The notes beneath the pieces are model-generated. The model was not told the DNA's origin. It made no database searches and worked only from the letters and a program-made list of their open reading frames with translations. Positions 1 through 8,215 of a stretch of DNA of 51,506 nt are shown one piece after another; within the stretch, counting starts at the first letter, position 1, and every line of letters begins with the position of its first letter. A program made the translations under genes and the position numbers. Origin of the DNA: Kiritimatiellia bacterium (lineage in GTDB: Bacteria; Verrucomicrobiota; Kiritimatiellia; JAQICX01); contig JAQICX010000188.1 in assembly GCA_027858345.1 (NCBI GenBank), positions 1 through 51,506 on the forward strand, given 5' to 3'.

Positions 1-119
1 ACGACGTTGGGCTTAAAAAAAAAATCAAGTAATAGCAGGCCTATTGCGTATTTTTTTGAAAGATTCAACGGAAGCCGCAGGACAAAGATTTACTGCGTTT
101 CATTAGTGAAATGCTCTAA
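1..119. repeat. Left copy of the ~118-bp inverted repeat at both contig ends
   Basis: Bases 1-119 are the reverse complement of 51388-51504. The only difference I see is a run of ten A here against eight T in the other copy. The unit carries a small palindrome near its inner end (tttcattagtgaaa) followed by tgctctaa. A degenerate relative of that inner end recurs at about 47450-47474. Because the two copies differ and relatives exist inside the window, this looks like a dispersed repeat that stopped the assembly rather than a mirror artefact. Confidence 0.9.
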
Positions 120-250
120 GGTTGGAACGAAAAGTTAGCCCTGTAGCCGAGTCGCCCCGGCTCGGGAAGATATTGAATTGGAAAATGATGCTTGTAGCGT
201 CTCGGGCGTCATTCTTCGCTTTGCAAGCTTCGCAGGTCACGGTTGACCGA
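120..250. repeat. Dispersed intergenic repeat, module B, with a GC-rich hairpin
   Basis: The stretch around 141-168 (ctgtagccgagtcgcc...) folds as a ccgag/ctcgg hairpin. It is almost identical to 47491-47517, and both copies are followed by a 'cgggcgt...gttgaccga' segment. It lies directly before the MBL-fold gene. No ORF with coding character is present, so I treat it as repeat DNA. It could be transcribed as part of the 5' leader of the next gene. Confidence 0.75.
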
Positions 251-282
251 TGGCAAAATATAATAATTTACGAAGGAAAATG

Positions 283-1095
283 ATGGCTTTTAAAATTTGC
301 GTGCTTGGCAGTGGAAGTTCAGGCAACTGTATATATATAGAATCGAATACAACAAAAATCTTAATTGATGCAGGTTTGTCATTTAAGCAGATATGCTTAC
401 GACTGGAATCAATTGATGTTGATATAAATGACATTGAAGCTGTATGCTTTACTCATGAGCACCATGATCACTATCAGGGACTTAAGACAATGCTTAAAAA
501 GACCGACATCAAGCCATATGCAAACACAGGAACGGCATCAGGAATTGATGCACGTCTATCTGCAATTGAAATTCCATGGAATATTTTCACTACGGGATCA
601 AAATTTGCAATTGGCGAGATCACTATCCATCCATTTCAAGTTTGTCATGATGCATATGAACCGGTTGGATACATTTTGACGACAAATGAGATAAAGGTTG
701 GAATTGTAACAGACATGGGAATTATAACAGAATTGGTTAAAGATCATTTAAAGGATTGCCATACACTGATTTTGGAAGCGAATCATGATCCAGAGTTGCT
801 TGTCAACTCAGCACGTCCATGGTCTTTGAAGCAGCGAATATCTGGTAGTCAGGGGCATCTTTCAAACACACAGACATGTGAGTTATTGAAAGCTATATCT
901 TCTGAAAAGCTGCAACACCTATTTCTTGCACATTTGAGCAGCGATTGTAATTGTCCTGAGATTGCAGAAACGACAATCCAGAAGACATTGGATGGCTTAA
1001 ACCATCAGCATGTGAACATACATGTGACACAGCAGAAAGAGACAACTAAGTTTGTCTCAATAATTGATGTTGACATAATATCAATTAAAAATTAA
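283..1095 (+). CDS. MBL-fold metallo-hydrolase (YycJ/WalJ-like)
   Basis: Predicted zinc-dependent hydrolase of the metallo-beta-lactamase superfamily, about 270 residues. The N-terminus contains GSGSSGNC, typical of the YycJ/WalJ group, and the metal-binding THEHHDH motif lies at residues 57-63 (H58, H60, D62, H63). Later VTDMG and LEANHD segments fit the remaining metal-ligand strands. In Firmicutes WalJ relatives are tied to cell-wall and DNA-damage phenotypes; the substrate here is unknown. ATGs occur at 250, 280 and 283. I chose 283 because an AAGGA ribosome-binding site (273-277) is correctly spaced for it and homologues start at this point; 250 falls in the repeat. The gene is monocistronic as far as seen, flanked by dispersed repeats on both sides. 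Confidence 0.9.
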   Translation: MAFKICVLGSGSSGNCIYIESNTTKILIDAGLSFKQICLRLESIDVDINDIEAVCFTHEHHDHYQGLKTMLKKTDIKPYANTGTASGIDARLSAIEIPWNIFTTGSKFAIGEITIHPFQVCHDAYEPVGYILTTNEIKVGIVTDMGIITELVKDHLKDCHTLILEANHDPELLVNSARPWSLKQRISGSQGHLSNTQTCELLKAISSEKLQHLFLAHLSSDCNCPEIAETTIQKTLDGLNHQHVNIHVTQQKETTKFVSIIDVDIISIKN

Positions 1096-1557
1096 AATTT
1101 AAGAATCAAGAGAACGTTAGATTTGTCATTTAGGACATAGGATACTGTCAAGAATTATATGAAAAATATGCAAAGAGGAATATCCAATTATGAAGTAAGG
1201 CCCTCTCCTAACACTCCGTTATTTTGCTTTGATGAGCAAAATGACAGAGTGGTGACCTCCTCCCGCAGAGCGAGATTAGCGGAGCTAGCCGGAGAGGAGC
1301 TTTTGCGGACTAAGGTTCATTTGCGAAAACAAGGGCTGTAAGCCCGAGATACCATAACCTAGGGCAACGCCATTGGTAATAACAAAGAGCAAAGCTCTTT
1401 ACCTACTAACGGTAATGTCTTTGCTAATAACTAAAAACTAACAGCTAATAACTGTTGATGGATAAGACTGGATTTTCTGTATCCCATTAATTTATAACAG
1501 AATCGATCTGACAAAAAGTATTTTATAGAACAGGACATAGACGTAGGTGAAAATGAT
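1096..1557. other. Gene-free spacer built of dispersed repeat modules A and C
   Basis: Bases 1145-1192 (module A: tgtcaagaattatatgaaaa ... ggaatatccaa) match 47365-47414. Bases 1480-1515 (module C: tatcccattaatttataaca ... tctga) match 47600-47632. Between them lie GC-richer degenerate repeat text (1200-1345) and a low-complexity stretch rich in ctaataact-type words (1405-1455). An open frame at 1159-1341 is made of module A plus repeat text and has no protein character. A plausible ribosome-binding site for the next gene, AGGTGA, is at about 1544-1549. Confidence 0.7.
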
Positions 1558-2916
1558 ATGAATGCAAACATTTTAATTGTTGATGACGACAAAAACACAA
1601 GAGAAGGATTGCAGAGAGCACTTAAGAACCAATATAAGATTTATATTGCAGAGAGTGCCGAGAGTGCCCTTAATATTTTACATGAAAAGAATATAGATAT
1701 AATCTTAAGTGACCTTCAAATGCCCGGCATGGATGGTCTGTCATTTCTTAAGCAAATCAAGAAATTTAACAATGATGTAATTTTCATACTGTTGACAGCC
1801 TATGGCGACATTGAAACAGCCGTGAATGCAATGAAGAATGGTGCATATGATTTTCTAACCAAACCAGTGAACCTAAATCACCTGGAACTGCTTTTTGAAC
1901 GTGCCATAAAATCAATGAAGATTGAAAAAGAAAATACACAGCTGCATGCACAGCTTGATGAAAAATATGGCATGGATAGCATCATTGGCGAATCAGAACC
2001 AATGCAGAAACTTTTTAATATAATCAAACAGGTAGCCCCAACACAGGCAACTGTTTTGATACATGGTGAAAGTGGAACCGGCAAAGAACTTGTTGCCAAT
2101 GCAATACATCGACTAAGTTCAAGAAACAAAGCACCATTTATACCTGTGAACTGTGCTGCATTGTCTAAAAACCTGCTTGAGAGTGAACTGTTTGGACATG
2201 AAAAGGGTTCGTTTACAGGAGCCACAAACAAGCGGGAAGGTCGCTTTGAACTTGCAGACACCGGGACTCTGTTTCTTGACGAAATTTCAGAAATGAGTCA
2301 GGAAATACAAGTTAAACTATTGAGAGTTCTTGAAGAACAAAAATTTGAAAGAGTTGGTGGTTCGAAAACAATTGAGGTTGACATACGACTCATTACAGCA
2401 ACCAATAAAGACCTAAAAGAGATGGCTGACAATCATGAGTTCAGAGAAGATTTATACTATAGATTAAATGTTGTCAAAATTTTCATTCCACCATTGAGAG
2501 AACGAGTTGAAGACATTCCCCTACTCTGCCATCACTTTATTAGTGAATTTAATAAAAAGAATAATAAATCCATTAACAGCCTCGATAACGATACAATCAA
2601 GTTGCTTGAAGAATATCCTTGGAAAGGCAATGTTAGAGAGCTACGTAATGTAATTGAGAAAATGGTTGTACTTGCCTCATCAGATACTTTAACCAAACAT
2701 GATATACCTGAAGAGATTCTAGCATTCTCCACAAAAAGTAAGCATCACGTTGATGAAAAAAATTCAATGGCCGATGTTGAAAAGGAGTTGATTTTAAATG
2801 CTCTGAAAGACAATAACCAAAATATTACAAAGGCTGCCGAGCAACTTGGGATCAGCCGCAGAACCCTGCACCGCAAACTGAACAAGTATAAAGAAAATGA
2901 TTTAATTAACAATTAA
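1558..2916 (+). CDS. NtrC-family sigma-54-dependent response regulator
   Basis: Cytoplasmic two-component response regulator that activates RNA polymerase carrying sigma-54. Order of domains: receiver (residues 1-120, acidic DDD at 9-11, phospho-acceptor D52 in LSDLQMPGMDG, K102), central AAA+ domain (Walker A GESGTGKE 170-177, the sigma-54-contacting GSFTGA loop 217-222, Walker B LFLDEI 238-243), and a C-terminal Fis-type helix-turn-helix (about 410-445, ending with ITKAAEQLGISRRTLHRKL). The 452 residues are the normal family length and all key residues are present. No histidine kinase lies next to it in the window, so the partner and regulon are unknown. It stands alone between repeat-filled spacers. 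Confidence 0.96.
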   Translation: MNANILIVDDDKNTREGLQRALKNQYKIYIAESAESALNILHEKNIDIILSDLQMPGMDGLSFLKQIKKFNNDVIFILLTAYGDIETAVNAMKNGAYDFLTKPVNLNHLELLFERAIKSMKIEKENTQLHAQLDEKYGMDSIIGESEPMQKLFNIIKQVAPTQATVLIHGESGTGKELVANAIHRLSSRNKAPFIPVNCAALSKNLLESELFGHEKGSFTGATNKREGRFELADTGTLFLDEISEMSQEIQVKLLRVLEEQKFERVGGSKTIEVDIRLITATNKDLKEMADNHEFREDLYYRLNVVKIFIPPLRERVEDIPLLCHHFISEFNKKNNKSINSLDNDTIKLLEEYPWKGNVRELRNVIEKMVVLASSDTLTKHDIPEEILAFSTKSKHHVDEKNSMADVEKELILNALKDNNQNITKAAEQLGISRRTLHRKLNKYKENDLINN

Positions 2917-3150
2917 TAATTGTTAAAGTTGCAAATGGTGAATTTTGGAAAAACGACATAAAAGACAAAAAACTTGGAAAAACTAAGATTAATAGCTAGC
3001 TTTGCTTGCAAAGCACATCCGTCCCATCCGTCCTATAAATCCCATAGTCGAAGGATGCGACCAATGCATTGACTATATCACGATGTAAGGTTGAAAGCCT
3101 TGACCCCGCCGAAAAAGGAATTTAACCGAAAAACTCAGGTTGGCTTAAAA
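2917..3150. other. Spacer with 'CATCCGTCC' micro-repeat and a second dispersed repeat
   Basis: After a 9-bp-arm AT-rich palindrome at the end of the preceding gene (ttaacaatt/aattgttaa), bases 2995-3045 contain tandem degenerate 9-10-mers (catccgtcc-catccgtcc-tataaatccc) preceded by tagctttgcttgcaaagcac. The latter recurs at 5751-5772. Bases 3107-3140 (aaaaaggaatttaaccgaaa...) recur at 19009-19040. The upstream part of the exonuclease reading frame therefore runs through repeat DNA, which argues that its true start is downstream. Confidence 0.65.
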
Positions 3151-3879
3151 ATGGTATATTTCGCTTGTTTAATGTTCATTTTTTTAGTATATTTCCTCCC
3201 TTATGAAACAAATAAAAACTATTTTTTTTTAGGGGTAATTACTATTTTGATAAACTTAAATGCTGAAACAACAATAATAAACTGTTATACAAATCAAATA
3301 TTTACAGCAGTAGATGTTGAAACTACGGGACTGGATGCTCGTTATGAACGAATGGTTGAAATTGCAGCCGTTAAGTTTAAAAACGGCAAAATCATAGACC
3401 AGAAAAGTTGGTTGATTAACCCAGAGGTTAAAATTTCACGGATTGCCCAATCAATTCATGGCATATCAGACGAAATGGTTCAACACCAACCAACATTTGC
3501 AACTGTTGGAACAAGCTTTGTGGATTTCATTGGTGATTCAATTCTTATTGCCCACAATGCAACTTTTGATGCTGGATTTATATACACCGAGATGGAGCTT
3601 CACAACATTGACATTATAAACAATCCATTTTTAGATAGTCTTAAGATGGCAAGAACATGGTATCCTGAATCAGAAAAACATAACTTGCAGTTTCTATCTG
3701 AACACCTTGGTTTTGCCGGCGACACATATCATAGAGCATTGAATGATTCTGTTTATGTTAAATTACTTTTTTTAGATGGACTTGAACAAAATCAGGAATA
3801 TAAAGATATTAACTTTCTGATTAAGAAAACAGCAATTAGTAAGAAACAGGTTTTGAATAAATTAAAGAAGAAGAAATAA
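3151..3879 (+). CDS. DnaQ-like 3'-5' exonuclease (DNA polymerase III epsilon family)
   Basis: DEDDh exonuclease domain: Exo I in FTAVDVETTGLD (D55 and E57 from this start), Exo II in LIAHNATFDAGF, and Exo III in YHRALNDSVYV with the catalytic histidine. This predicts a 3'-5' exonuclease used in proofreading or repair. The start is uncertain. The frame is open from a TTG at 3091, but 3107-3140 is a dispersed repeat. ATG 3151 gives an odd hydrophobic leader (residues 1-20 strongly apolar), and TTG 3247 would give the usual compact domain behind an AGGGG site at about 3230. The hydrophobic leader is unusual for this family and may not be translated. The next gene starts 11 bp downstream, so the two are probably cotranscribed. 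Confidence 0.85.
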   Translation: MVYFACLMFIFLVYFLPYETNKNYFFLGVITILINLNAETTIINCYTNQIFTAVDVETTGLDARYERMVEIAAVKFKNGKIIDQKSWLINPEVKISRIAQSIHGISDEMVQHQPTFATVGTSFVDFIGDSILIAHNATFDAGFIYTEMELHNIDIINNPFLDSLKMARTWYPESEKHNLQFLSEHLGFAGDTYHRALNDSVYVKLLFLDGLEQNQEYKDINFLIKKTAISKKQVLNKLKKKK

Positions 3880-3890
3880 GGAAATATACT

Positions 3891-5603
3891 ATGGAAAAGA
3901 AACAGAACATTCTTGCGAAGTGGTGGCCGGAACTACTACTATTTTCTGCAAGTATTTTAATGTTTTTTTGGGGGCTTGGGGATCGAGCTCTATGGGCTGC
4001 TGAGGGGCGTTGGGCATGCATTGTTAAAGAGATGTTCCAATCCGGAGACTTTTTGCATCCAACAATCAATGGAACTGCATATTTTGACAAGCCGATTCTA
4101 ACATATTGGTTAATTCTGCCATTTACATTTTTGACCAATGGAATCAATGAATGGTCGCTGCGTATTCCATCGGCAATATCAGGTGTAATAATTGTTTTCT
4201 GCACCTACTATTTAGGTCGAAAGTTTAAATCACGCAAGGCGGGACTAATTGGTGCCTGGATTATTATGGCCAGCTACGGAATAATGTTCTGGGCAAGAAC
4301 GGGAACAGCCGAAACAGAAAATGTTGCAGCCATAATGATGGCATTGGCGTGGTATTGGTATCGTAGAGAGAAACCCAATTTTGTAACATTTTTAGTATTC
4401 TACCTTGTCTGCTTTCTTGGAGCATTAACAAAAGGATTACCAGCAATTGTTATTCCATGTCTTGCGTTAATTCCTGACCTTGTCGTTGAAAAGAGGTGGA
4501 AATATCTTTTAACACCTGCACATATTTCAGCAGGTATAGTTGGAGTTACCGTTTATATTATTCCACATGTTATTGCAACGTTGACGAGTACAGCAACATA
4601 TACAGATAATGCATTTGTTGAGGTGTTCAGAGAAAACATTATGCGTTTTGCCGATCCATTTGACCACATTGAACCGTGGTGGGTCTATTTTGAATACGTA
4701 CCTCGTTTACTTATGCCATGGAGTGTAATGTTTGTAGCCTCATTCATTGGTTTAAGCAGAAAATTCAAAAAGCAGAATAAAGAAGTTCAATGGCTGCTAT
4801 TAGCATTTGTCCTAGTATTTGTATTCTTCTCATTATCTGGATCAAGAAGAAGCTACTATATACTTCCTGCAATTCCTCTATGTGCAATACAGATAGGTAT
4901 TTTCTTTTCAGCAATATATCCAAGTAAAAGTTTCAACAGAGTTCTACAATTCATTGCTATTGGCTTTCAGTCATTTTTGGCAACAATTTTGATAACAGCA
5001 TCAATCGTTGTTCCAATTGCATACTATATCCCATCTGTTAAAGCAAAGGTTATGGAGCATTCTCCTATTGAGCCCGAAACAGGACTTATGACAGCAACTT
5101 TCATGGCTGGCATATTGTCTGTTTTCGTTATACTCTATACAATAAAAAACAGGAATATTAAAAGTCCACTTTTAAGGCATGTCTATTTCAACATAGGCAT
5201 ATTTACAATATTTTTAGGGCTGTTCTATTGCGTAATCACACCAATGCTTGATAAATATAGACCTCTTAAAAAGTTTGCTTTGACAATTAAAGAAAAGGCA
5301 GACAAATTACCAGGAGACAGAATTGCAATTTATCCTGATACATATGAAAATTTAGTATTTTATCTTGATCGTGGACCAGACGACCATATCACAATTCTTT
5401 ACACTCCAGAAGATGAGGCTTTTAAAAAATTTATTTATAGCAAAGAACGTGGAATTATTATGGTAAAACGTGAATTTATTGAAAACGTTCAGCACTTCTT
5501 CCCAAAAGTAAGAACTGCACCGGACTTTGATGTTGTTGAAAACGAGGAACTGCAAAGCAAACGAGACTTCGTTGGTTGGGGTGTGAATTACGGACCAAGA
5601 TAA
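3891..5603 (+). CDS. ArnT/PMT-like integral membrane glycosyltransferase
   Basis: Large polytopic inner-membrane protein (570 residues) of the GT-C superfamily, which moves a sugar from a polyprenyl-phosphate donor to lipid or protein. The first periplasmic loop has the family signature DRALWAAEGRW, with D31 and E38 as candidate metal/donor-binding acids, followed by GTAYFDKPILTYW, which is very like ArnT and related lipid A transferases. About a dozen hydrophobic segments follow, then a soluble C-terminal domain (about 460-570). The start has a good site (aaggaaatatactATGG). The acceptor cannot be told from sequence; lipid A modification is one option, protein O-glycosylation another. Confidence 0.88.
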   Translation: MEKKQNILAKWWPELLLFSASILMFFWGLGDRALWAAEGRWACIVKEMFQSGDFLHPTINGTAYFDKPILTYWLILPFTFLTNGINEWSLRIPSAISGVIIVFCTYYLGRKFKSRKAGLIGAWIIMASYGIMFWARTGTAETENVAAIMMALAWYWYRREKPNFVTFLVFYLVCFLGALTKGLPAIVIPCLALIPDLVVEKRWKYLLTPAHISAGIVGVTVYIIPHVIATLTSTATYTDNAFVEVFRENIMRFADPFDHIEPWWVYFEYVPRLLMPWSVMFVASFIGLSRKFKKQNKEVQWLLLAFVLVFVFFSLSGSRRSYYILPAIPLCAIQIGIFFSAIYPSKSFNRVLQFIAIGFQSFLATILITASIVVPIAYYIPSVKAKVMEHSPIEPETGLMTATFMAGILSVFVILYTIKNRNIKSPLLRHVYFNIGIFTIFLGLFYCVITPMLDKYRPLKKFALTIKEKADKLPGDRIAIYPDTYENLVFYLDRGPDDHITILYTPEDEAFKKFIYSKERGIIMVKREFIENVQHFFPKVRTAPDFDVVENEELQSKRDFVGWGVNYGPR

Positions 5604-5973
5604 GATTTAAGATTAAGGGGTCACTTCCGCCTACGTTCCTCCGGCGCAACAGGTCGTTCACCGAGTTAAGATATAAGAAGTTCGCAAGTGCTCGAATGCT
5701 TCCAGCCTTCGCATGCTAGCCTACGGCGAACAGGCAAGCGTGCGAGTTGGCTAGCTTTGCTTGCAAAGCACATACGTCCTATCAGTCCCATACGTCACAT
5801 TGAGGAAAACGGGAGATATGAGACAGAAAACAATGCGATGCTCAATCATGCACCACGGCTAGCTTCGCTAGTCCCGCAAGGCGGGAAAAAACGCTAAACG
5901 AATAACGATAAACAATTTAATGGCTAAGAGATAAGCTAGGATTATAAATTAAAAAATTAATAAGGAATATAAT
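5604..5973. other. Gene-free spacer of mosaic dispersed repeats
   Basis: 5627-5656 is a degenerate copy of the 'tccgccttcgttcctacggc' repeat also seen at 49017-49045, 45394-45424 (inverted) and about 40147-40180. 5745-5810 carries tagctttgcttgcaaagcac followed by tandem 9-10-mers (catacgtcc-tatcagtcc-catacgtca). 5855-5890 is a tagcttcgctag/cccgcaaggcggg palindromic patch. The open frame at 5688-5897 is entirely repeat text. The malic enzyme ribosome-binding site (aaggaatata) is at about 5963. Confidence 0.65.
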
Positions 5974-7272
5974 ATGGAAATTACCAACAAGGAAATATTT
6001 GAATATCACAAAGGTGGAAAAGTAGGAACCGACCTAACATCACCATTCGCATCAATAAAAGATTTATGTATTGCATACACACCGGGCGTTGCTGTGGCAG
6101 TAAAAGAAATTGCAGACAAACCGGAAACTGTTTTTGATTATACAGCCAAGAGTAATCTTGTTGGGGTTGTTTCTGATGGCACAGCAATCCTAGGTCTAGG
6201 CGACCGTGGTGCCTCAGCAAGTATTCCTGTTATGGAAGGTAAAGCCGTACTTTTCAAAGCCTTTGGTGATGTTGATGGATGGCCTATACCACTGAACTGC
6301 ATGAGAAAAGATGGCAAAAATGAAGGTCCAACCGATGCGCAAAGAATTATTGATGCTGTTTGTGCTATTGCGCCAATGTATGGTGGAATCAACCTTGAAG
6401 ACATTGCAGCTCCTGCATGTTTTGAGATTGAAGATACACTTGATGCTATGCTTGACATTCCTGTCTTTCATGATGATCAATGGGGCACTGCTGTTATTAC
6501 ACTTGCAGCTGTAATGAACTATTGCATTCTAGCTGAAAAGAAAATTGAAAATCTAAAAATCATTGTGAATGGTGCAGGCGCTGCAGGTATTAGAATTGCA
6601 CAAATGATTAAGGCTGCCGGTGCAACCAATGTCATTATGTGCGACTCAAAAGGTCCCTTATCAACTTCAAGAGAATTAACAGGTTTAAAACTTGAGATGG
6701 CTGTTGACACTGATGCTAAAACAATGAATGAAGCAATTGTTAATGCCGATGTTTTTGTTGGTGTATCAGTGGCTAATTGCCTATCACAAGAAGCAGTTAA
6801 AACAATGGCAGAATTTCCTGCAATCCTGGCAATGGCAAATCCTGATTCTGAGATTGCTCCAGAAGATGCAAAAACTGCATTTGGAGATAAGCCATATATT
6901 ATGGCAACAGGTCGTTCTGACTATCCAAATCAAGTTAACAACGTTCTTGGCTTCCCATATCTGTTTAGGGGTGCATTGGATGTAAAAGCAACAACCATCA
7001 ACATGGAAATGAAAGTTGCAGCAGCTGAAGCTCTTGCAGAACTTGCAAGAGAAGAAGTCCCCACTTATGTTAAAGAACTATATAGCGAACCAGATATGGC
7101 ATTTGGACCTGCATACATAATTCCAAAACCATTTGATCCACGTCTTTTTGAAGTTGTTCCTTATGCTGTTGCAATGGCTGCTGAAAAAAGTGGAGCTGCA
7201 AGAACTTCATTGGACAACTATAAAGACGAACTTGCTGCTAGAAACGCAGAAAGAATGAAACTCTTTGAATAA
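5974..7272 (+). CDS. NAD(P)-dependent malic enzyme, short bacterial form
   Basis: Oxaloacetate-decarboxylating malate dehydrogenase, converting malate to pyruvate and CO2 with reduction of NAD(P). Family landmarks are YTPGVAVAVKEIADKP near residue 30, SDGTAILGLGDRGASA, the metal-site region FEIEDTLDAMLDIPVFHDDQWGTA (about residues 150-170) and the Rossmann nucleotide-binding loop IVNGAGAAGIRIA. At 432 residues it lacks the C-terminal phosphotransacetylase-like domain of the long MaeB type. No neighbouring carbon-metabolism genes are present. The start has a clear AAGGA. Confidence 0.96.
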   Translation: MEITNKEIFEYHKGGKVGTDLTSPFASIKDLCIAYTPGVAVAVKEIADKPETVFDYTAKSNLVGVVSDGTAILGLGDRGASASIPVMEGKAVLFKAFGDVDGWPIPLNCMRKDGKNEGPTDAQRIIDAVCAIAPMYGGINLEDIAAPACFEIEDTLDAMLDIPVFHDDQWGTAVITLAAVMNYCILAEKKIENLKIIVNGAGAAGIRIAQMIKAAGATNVIMCDSKGPLSTSRELTGLKLEMAVDTDAKTMNEAIVNADVFVGVSVANCLSQEAVKTMAEFPAILAMANPDSEIAPEDAKTAFGDKPYIMATGRSDYPNQVNNVLGFPYLFRGALDVKATTINMEMKVAAAEALAELAREEVPTYVKELYSEPDMAFGPAYIIPKPFDPRLFEVVPYAVAMAAEKSGAARTSLDNYKDELAARNAERMKLFE

Positions 7273-7717
7273 CTGATAAATGGGCTTCGCCCGGAGAACG
7301 ATAGCGAACGGTTGCGGAACAATGGCGGACGCCGAGGACGGCATCCCTCCCAGCTGACAAACAACCGTTAAACTGCAATTTTCCACATCCGTCACATCAG
7401 TCTCATCAGTCCCATTCTTTTTTCTCTGACGGATCAGACGAATCTGGCGAACATCCTAGCTGGCGCGATAGCTAGCCTCTTAATCTTTATCTTAATCTCA
7501 ATCTTTTTTACCACTTAAAACAGCCGGCAAAGCCAGCTAACACCCTTATTTTTAATGAATTACGAAGAAAAATGGCTGTTTTTCGGGATTTTTTCGCAAA
7601 AATGCAAAAAAAATCAAAAAGCTTAAAATAATTCTTGTAATTCTGACCGTTTAATATAGCATATACGCATGTGATACTAATATTATTTGTACCCATTATT
7701 AAACTATGAGGTAAATC
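7273..7717. other. Gene-free spacer with two dispersed repeats
   Basis: gggcttcgccc hairpin at about 7282-7293. 7323-7352 (ggcggacgccgaggacggca...) is nearly identical to 18928-18957. 7385-7416 is a tandem 9-10-mer array (catccgtca-catcagtct-catcagtcc). 7500-7700 is plain AT-rich DNA leading to the next start (aggtaaatcATG). I saw no convincing terminator. Confidence 0.65.
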
Positions 7718-8209
7718 ATGAAGTTATTAAAAAGTCTATTATCAGCAGTTATTTTGCTTTCGTTGACGGTACCCCGAGCAATGGCACAAGGACCTGGAAC
7801 CCTTTTGTATGACCATTTTGGTGTCGAACTTGAACTACAGCCAAAGCATGGTGGTGGAAAAGAAGAGTCATTTGTGTGGCCGAGTTTTGTTCCGACCAAG
7901 AACACCGAAACAATTGATTGGACAGAGTCTGATTGGTATGGCAACTATGATGCAGATAAGAACAAATACAAAATTGACAACGTTGGTAATGCTGCTGGCA
8001 TTCCAAATTATGTAGATGTTGAAATAGTTGGAACAGCAATTTCTCAGTGGACTCTAGTTCAGGATGAATTAGCATCAGGAGAAAGCATTATTGTTCCTGT
8101 TGACTCTATTACACCTAAAACAGCTGACTTCATGATAAAAGCAACAGTTGACTCACAAGAACAGACTGTTGAACTTGATGAAAACAACAACTCAATAATA
8201 TATTTTTAA
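7718..8209 (+). CDS. Small secreted protein with CARDB-like domain
   Basis: 163 residues. A clear Sec signal peptide (residues 1-23, likely cut at AMA|QG) is followed by a single beta-rich domain. The C-terminal strand pair IKATVDSQ...VELDENNNS is the hallmark ending of CARDB folds (cell-adhesion-related domain), in which polar DENNN residues close the sandwich. A CARDB-type secreted or surface protein is inferred, and the function is unknown. Only 6 bp separate its stop from the radical SAM gene, so the two are probably cotranscribed although no functional link is obvious. Start: AGGT upstream of ATG. Confidence 0.75.
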   Translation: MKLLKSLLSAVILLSLTVPRAMAQGPGTLLYDHFGVELELQPKHGGGKEESFVWPSFVPTKNTETIDWTESDWYGNYDADKNKYKIDNVGNAAGIPNYVDVEIVGTAISQWTLVQDELASGESIIVPVDSITPKTADFMIKATVDSQEQTVELDENNNSIIYF

Positions 8210-8215
8210 GGCTAC

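Noticed and set aside
1159-1341. 60-residue open frame downstream of the MBL-fold gene
   Set aside because: Its first part is dispersed module A and the rest GC-rich repeat text; the similar frame at 47258-47440 is the same repeat. No coding character.
5688-5897. 69-residue frame in the glycosyltransferase-malic enzyme spacer
   Set aside because: Composed wholly of repeat phrases found in other spacers.
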